This document shows, piece after piece, positions 37,985-38,918 of a stretch of DNA of 38,918 bases (position 1 is the stretch's first letter; every line of letters begins with the position of its first letter). Below the pieces are notes generated by a model. That model was not told the DNA's origin, ran no database searches, and saw only the letters and a list, made by a program, of their open reading frames with translations. The DNA comes from DATHWB01 sp040902855 (GTDB lineage Bacteria; Actinomycetota; Acidimicrobiia; Spongiisociales; ZC4RG35), in assembly GCA_040902855.1 (NCBI GenBank), contig JBBDWN010000046.1, positions 1 through 38,918 on the forward strand. Direction: 5' to 3'. The position numbers and the translations under genes were made by a program.

Positions 37985-38829
37985 TGGTGCGCCTCGACGT
38001 CAAGAAGACCCACAAGCTCTACATCAACGGAGAGTTCCCACGCTCCGAGTCCGGTCGGACGTTCGCCGCCGTGGACGCCGATGGCAACGTCATCGCCCGC
38101 ATGTCGGAAGGCTCGCGCAAGGACCTGCGTGATGCGGTGAGGGCCGCGCGTGGCGCCCACGAGAAGTGGGCCGGACGGACCGGCTACAACCGCGGGCAGA
38201 TCCTGTATCGCATCGCCGAGATGCTCGAAGACCGGGCGGAAGTCTTCAGCGATGACCTGCGGGCATCCGGTGCGTCCAAGCGAGCAGCCGAGAAGGAAGT
38301 CGAAGCTTCGATCGATCGGCTGGTCTGGTACGCCGGGTGGTGCGACAAGTTCATCCAGATCTACGGAAACCTGAATCCGGTCGCCGGGCCATTCTTCAAC
38401 ATCTCGACGCCCGAATCGACCGGTGTCGTCGGGGTCGTGGCGCCGTCCGAGCCTGCATTGCTCGGACTCGTGTCCCGGCTCGCTCCGGTGCTCGTTCCCG
38501 GCAACACGGCGGTGGTCATCGCGTCGGACCGGTCGCCGGTCGTGGCAGTGACCTTCGCTGAAGCGCTCGCAACCTCCGACGTTCCCGCCGGCGTGGTGAA
38601 CATCCTCACCGGTCACGCCGCGGAACTGACCCCATGGTTGGCGTCGCATATGGACGTCAACGCTATCGACCTCACCGGTGCTCCCGGAGATCTCGTCGTC
38701 GCCGCAGAGATCGCTGCCGCCGACAACGTCAAGCGTGTCGTTCGCTCCGAGATCGTCGACGCCCAGTCGCCTCTCCTCATCGCGGCATTCACCGAGACGA
38801 AGACCGTCTGGCATCCCAAGGGTCTGTAA
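37981..38829 (+). CDS. Short aldehyde dehydrogenase-like protein lacking the catalytic half
   Basis: The 282-residue protein covers only the NAD-binding part of the aldehyde dehydrogenase fold: KLYINGEFPRSESGRTF, the cap helices and ESTGVVGVVAPSEPALLGLVSRLAP, then VPAGVVNILTGHAAEL. It has no ELGG Glu, no catalytic Cys and no EEIFGP motif, and ends in a stop at a strong hairpin, ETKTVWHPKGL. ATG 37981 overlaps the stop of the full-length dehydrogenase, so the two are co-translated. It may be a structural or regulatory partner of that enzyme rather than a pseudogene, since the ending is clean. Confidence 0.8.
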   Translation: MMVRLDVKKTHKLYINGEFPRSESGRTFAAVDADGNVIARMSEGSRKDLRDAVRAARGAHEKWAGRTGYNRGQILYRIAEMLEDRAEVFSDDLRASGASKRAAEKEVEASIDRLVWYAGWCDKFIQIYGNLNPVAGPFFNISTPESTGVVGVVAPSEPALLGLVSRLAPVLVPGNTAVVIASDRSPVVAVTFAEALATSDVPAGVVNILTGHAAELTPWLASHMDVNAIDLTGAPGDLVVAAEIAAADNVKRVVRSEIVDAQSPLLIAAFTETKTVWHPKGL

Positions 38830-38862
38830 GTCCCCCCAGGAGCGAAGCGATTTTGGGGGGAC
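38830..38862. terminator. Strong hairpin after the short dehydrogenase
   Basis: GTCCCCCCA (38830-38838) and TGGGGGGAC (38854-38862) form a 9-bp stem around a GGAGCGAAGCGATTT loop, beginning one base after the stop codon. It would end the deoC operon transcript and also resembles a dispersed palindromic repeat. The remaining 56 bp to the window end show no gene. Confidence 0.65.
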
Positions 38863-38918
38863 AGGCGGCTGCTTTGAGCCGTCGAGGGGGGCGTGAGCGT
38901 CAGCGAACTCGTGGATCT

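Overview
The window is a high-GC stretch of an actinobacterial genome, most likely an uncultured member of the class Acidimicrobiia. This rests on a DUF222/HNH protein of the 13E12 type, Thr-rich spacers behind membrane anchors, a Ni-superoxide dismutase with its maturation protease, GTG/TTG starts and dense ATGA/TGATG gene overlaps. Two runs of ten Ns (10103-10112, 26169-26178) mark scaffolding joins, so it is probably a metagenome-assembled scaffold. The taxonomic call is inference, not a phylogeny.

Layout. 20-4417: a DUF222/HNH protein, then a metal-uptake locus: znuC-like ATPase and Fur/Zur-type repressor on the minus strand, divergent from znuA- and znuB-like genes. 4489-7432: korAB, a 2-oxoacid:ferredoxin oxidoreductase. 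7667-11393: amidase, DUF3048 lipoprotein, tandem ACT protein and a Thr-rich anchored protein. 11463-18274 (minus): a seven-gene operon for corrinoid-dependent demethylation: corrinoid protein, DUF1638 protein, a 'virulence factor' family protein, a pterin-binding methyltransferase, a 2Fe-2S/ASKHA corrinoid activator, an MttB/MtgB-type methyltransferase and an IclR regulator. 18471-25133: a GntR regulator divergent from a dimethylglycine/sarcosine-dehydrogenase-like flavoprotein, etfBA and a second MttB-type protein. 25136-28134: a gap-broken multi-spanning membrane protein and an MFS transporter. 28182-29300: a SAM-II-type riboswitch and a homocysteine S-methyltransferase-like gene. 29276-38829: a PabB-PabC fusion, sodX/sodN, a small PGPGW membrane protein, metG, an EamA transporter, a flavin reductase, and deoC with one full-length and one catalytically incomplete aldehyde dehydrogenase.

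How the parts fit. Known family chemistry suggests a route for a methylated amine, most simply glycine betaine. The MttB-type protein moves a methyl to the corrinoid protein and the pterin methyltransferase passes it to tetrahydrofolate. The ASKHA protein re-reduces inactivated cobalamin, perhaps with low-potential electrons from ferredoxin reduced by KorAB. The flavoprotein plus ETF would then demethylate dimethylglycine or sarcosine. The riboswitch-linked homocysteine methyltransferase could connect methyl supply to methionine. The substrate is not proven by sequence. Ni-SOD suggests exposure to oxygen.

The most unusual signal is at gene ends. korB, korA and the DUF1638 gene are each followed within about 60 bp by a second, diverged copy of their own 3' end, and etfB is preceded by an identical copy of its own 5' end. 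For korA and DUF1638 the extra tail still lies against the start of the next gene, as if it were the original operon junction. In korB all differences between the copies are synonymous. This looks like scars of gene replacement by diverged alleles, but an assembly origin must be excluded.
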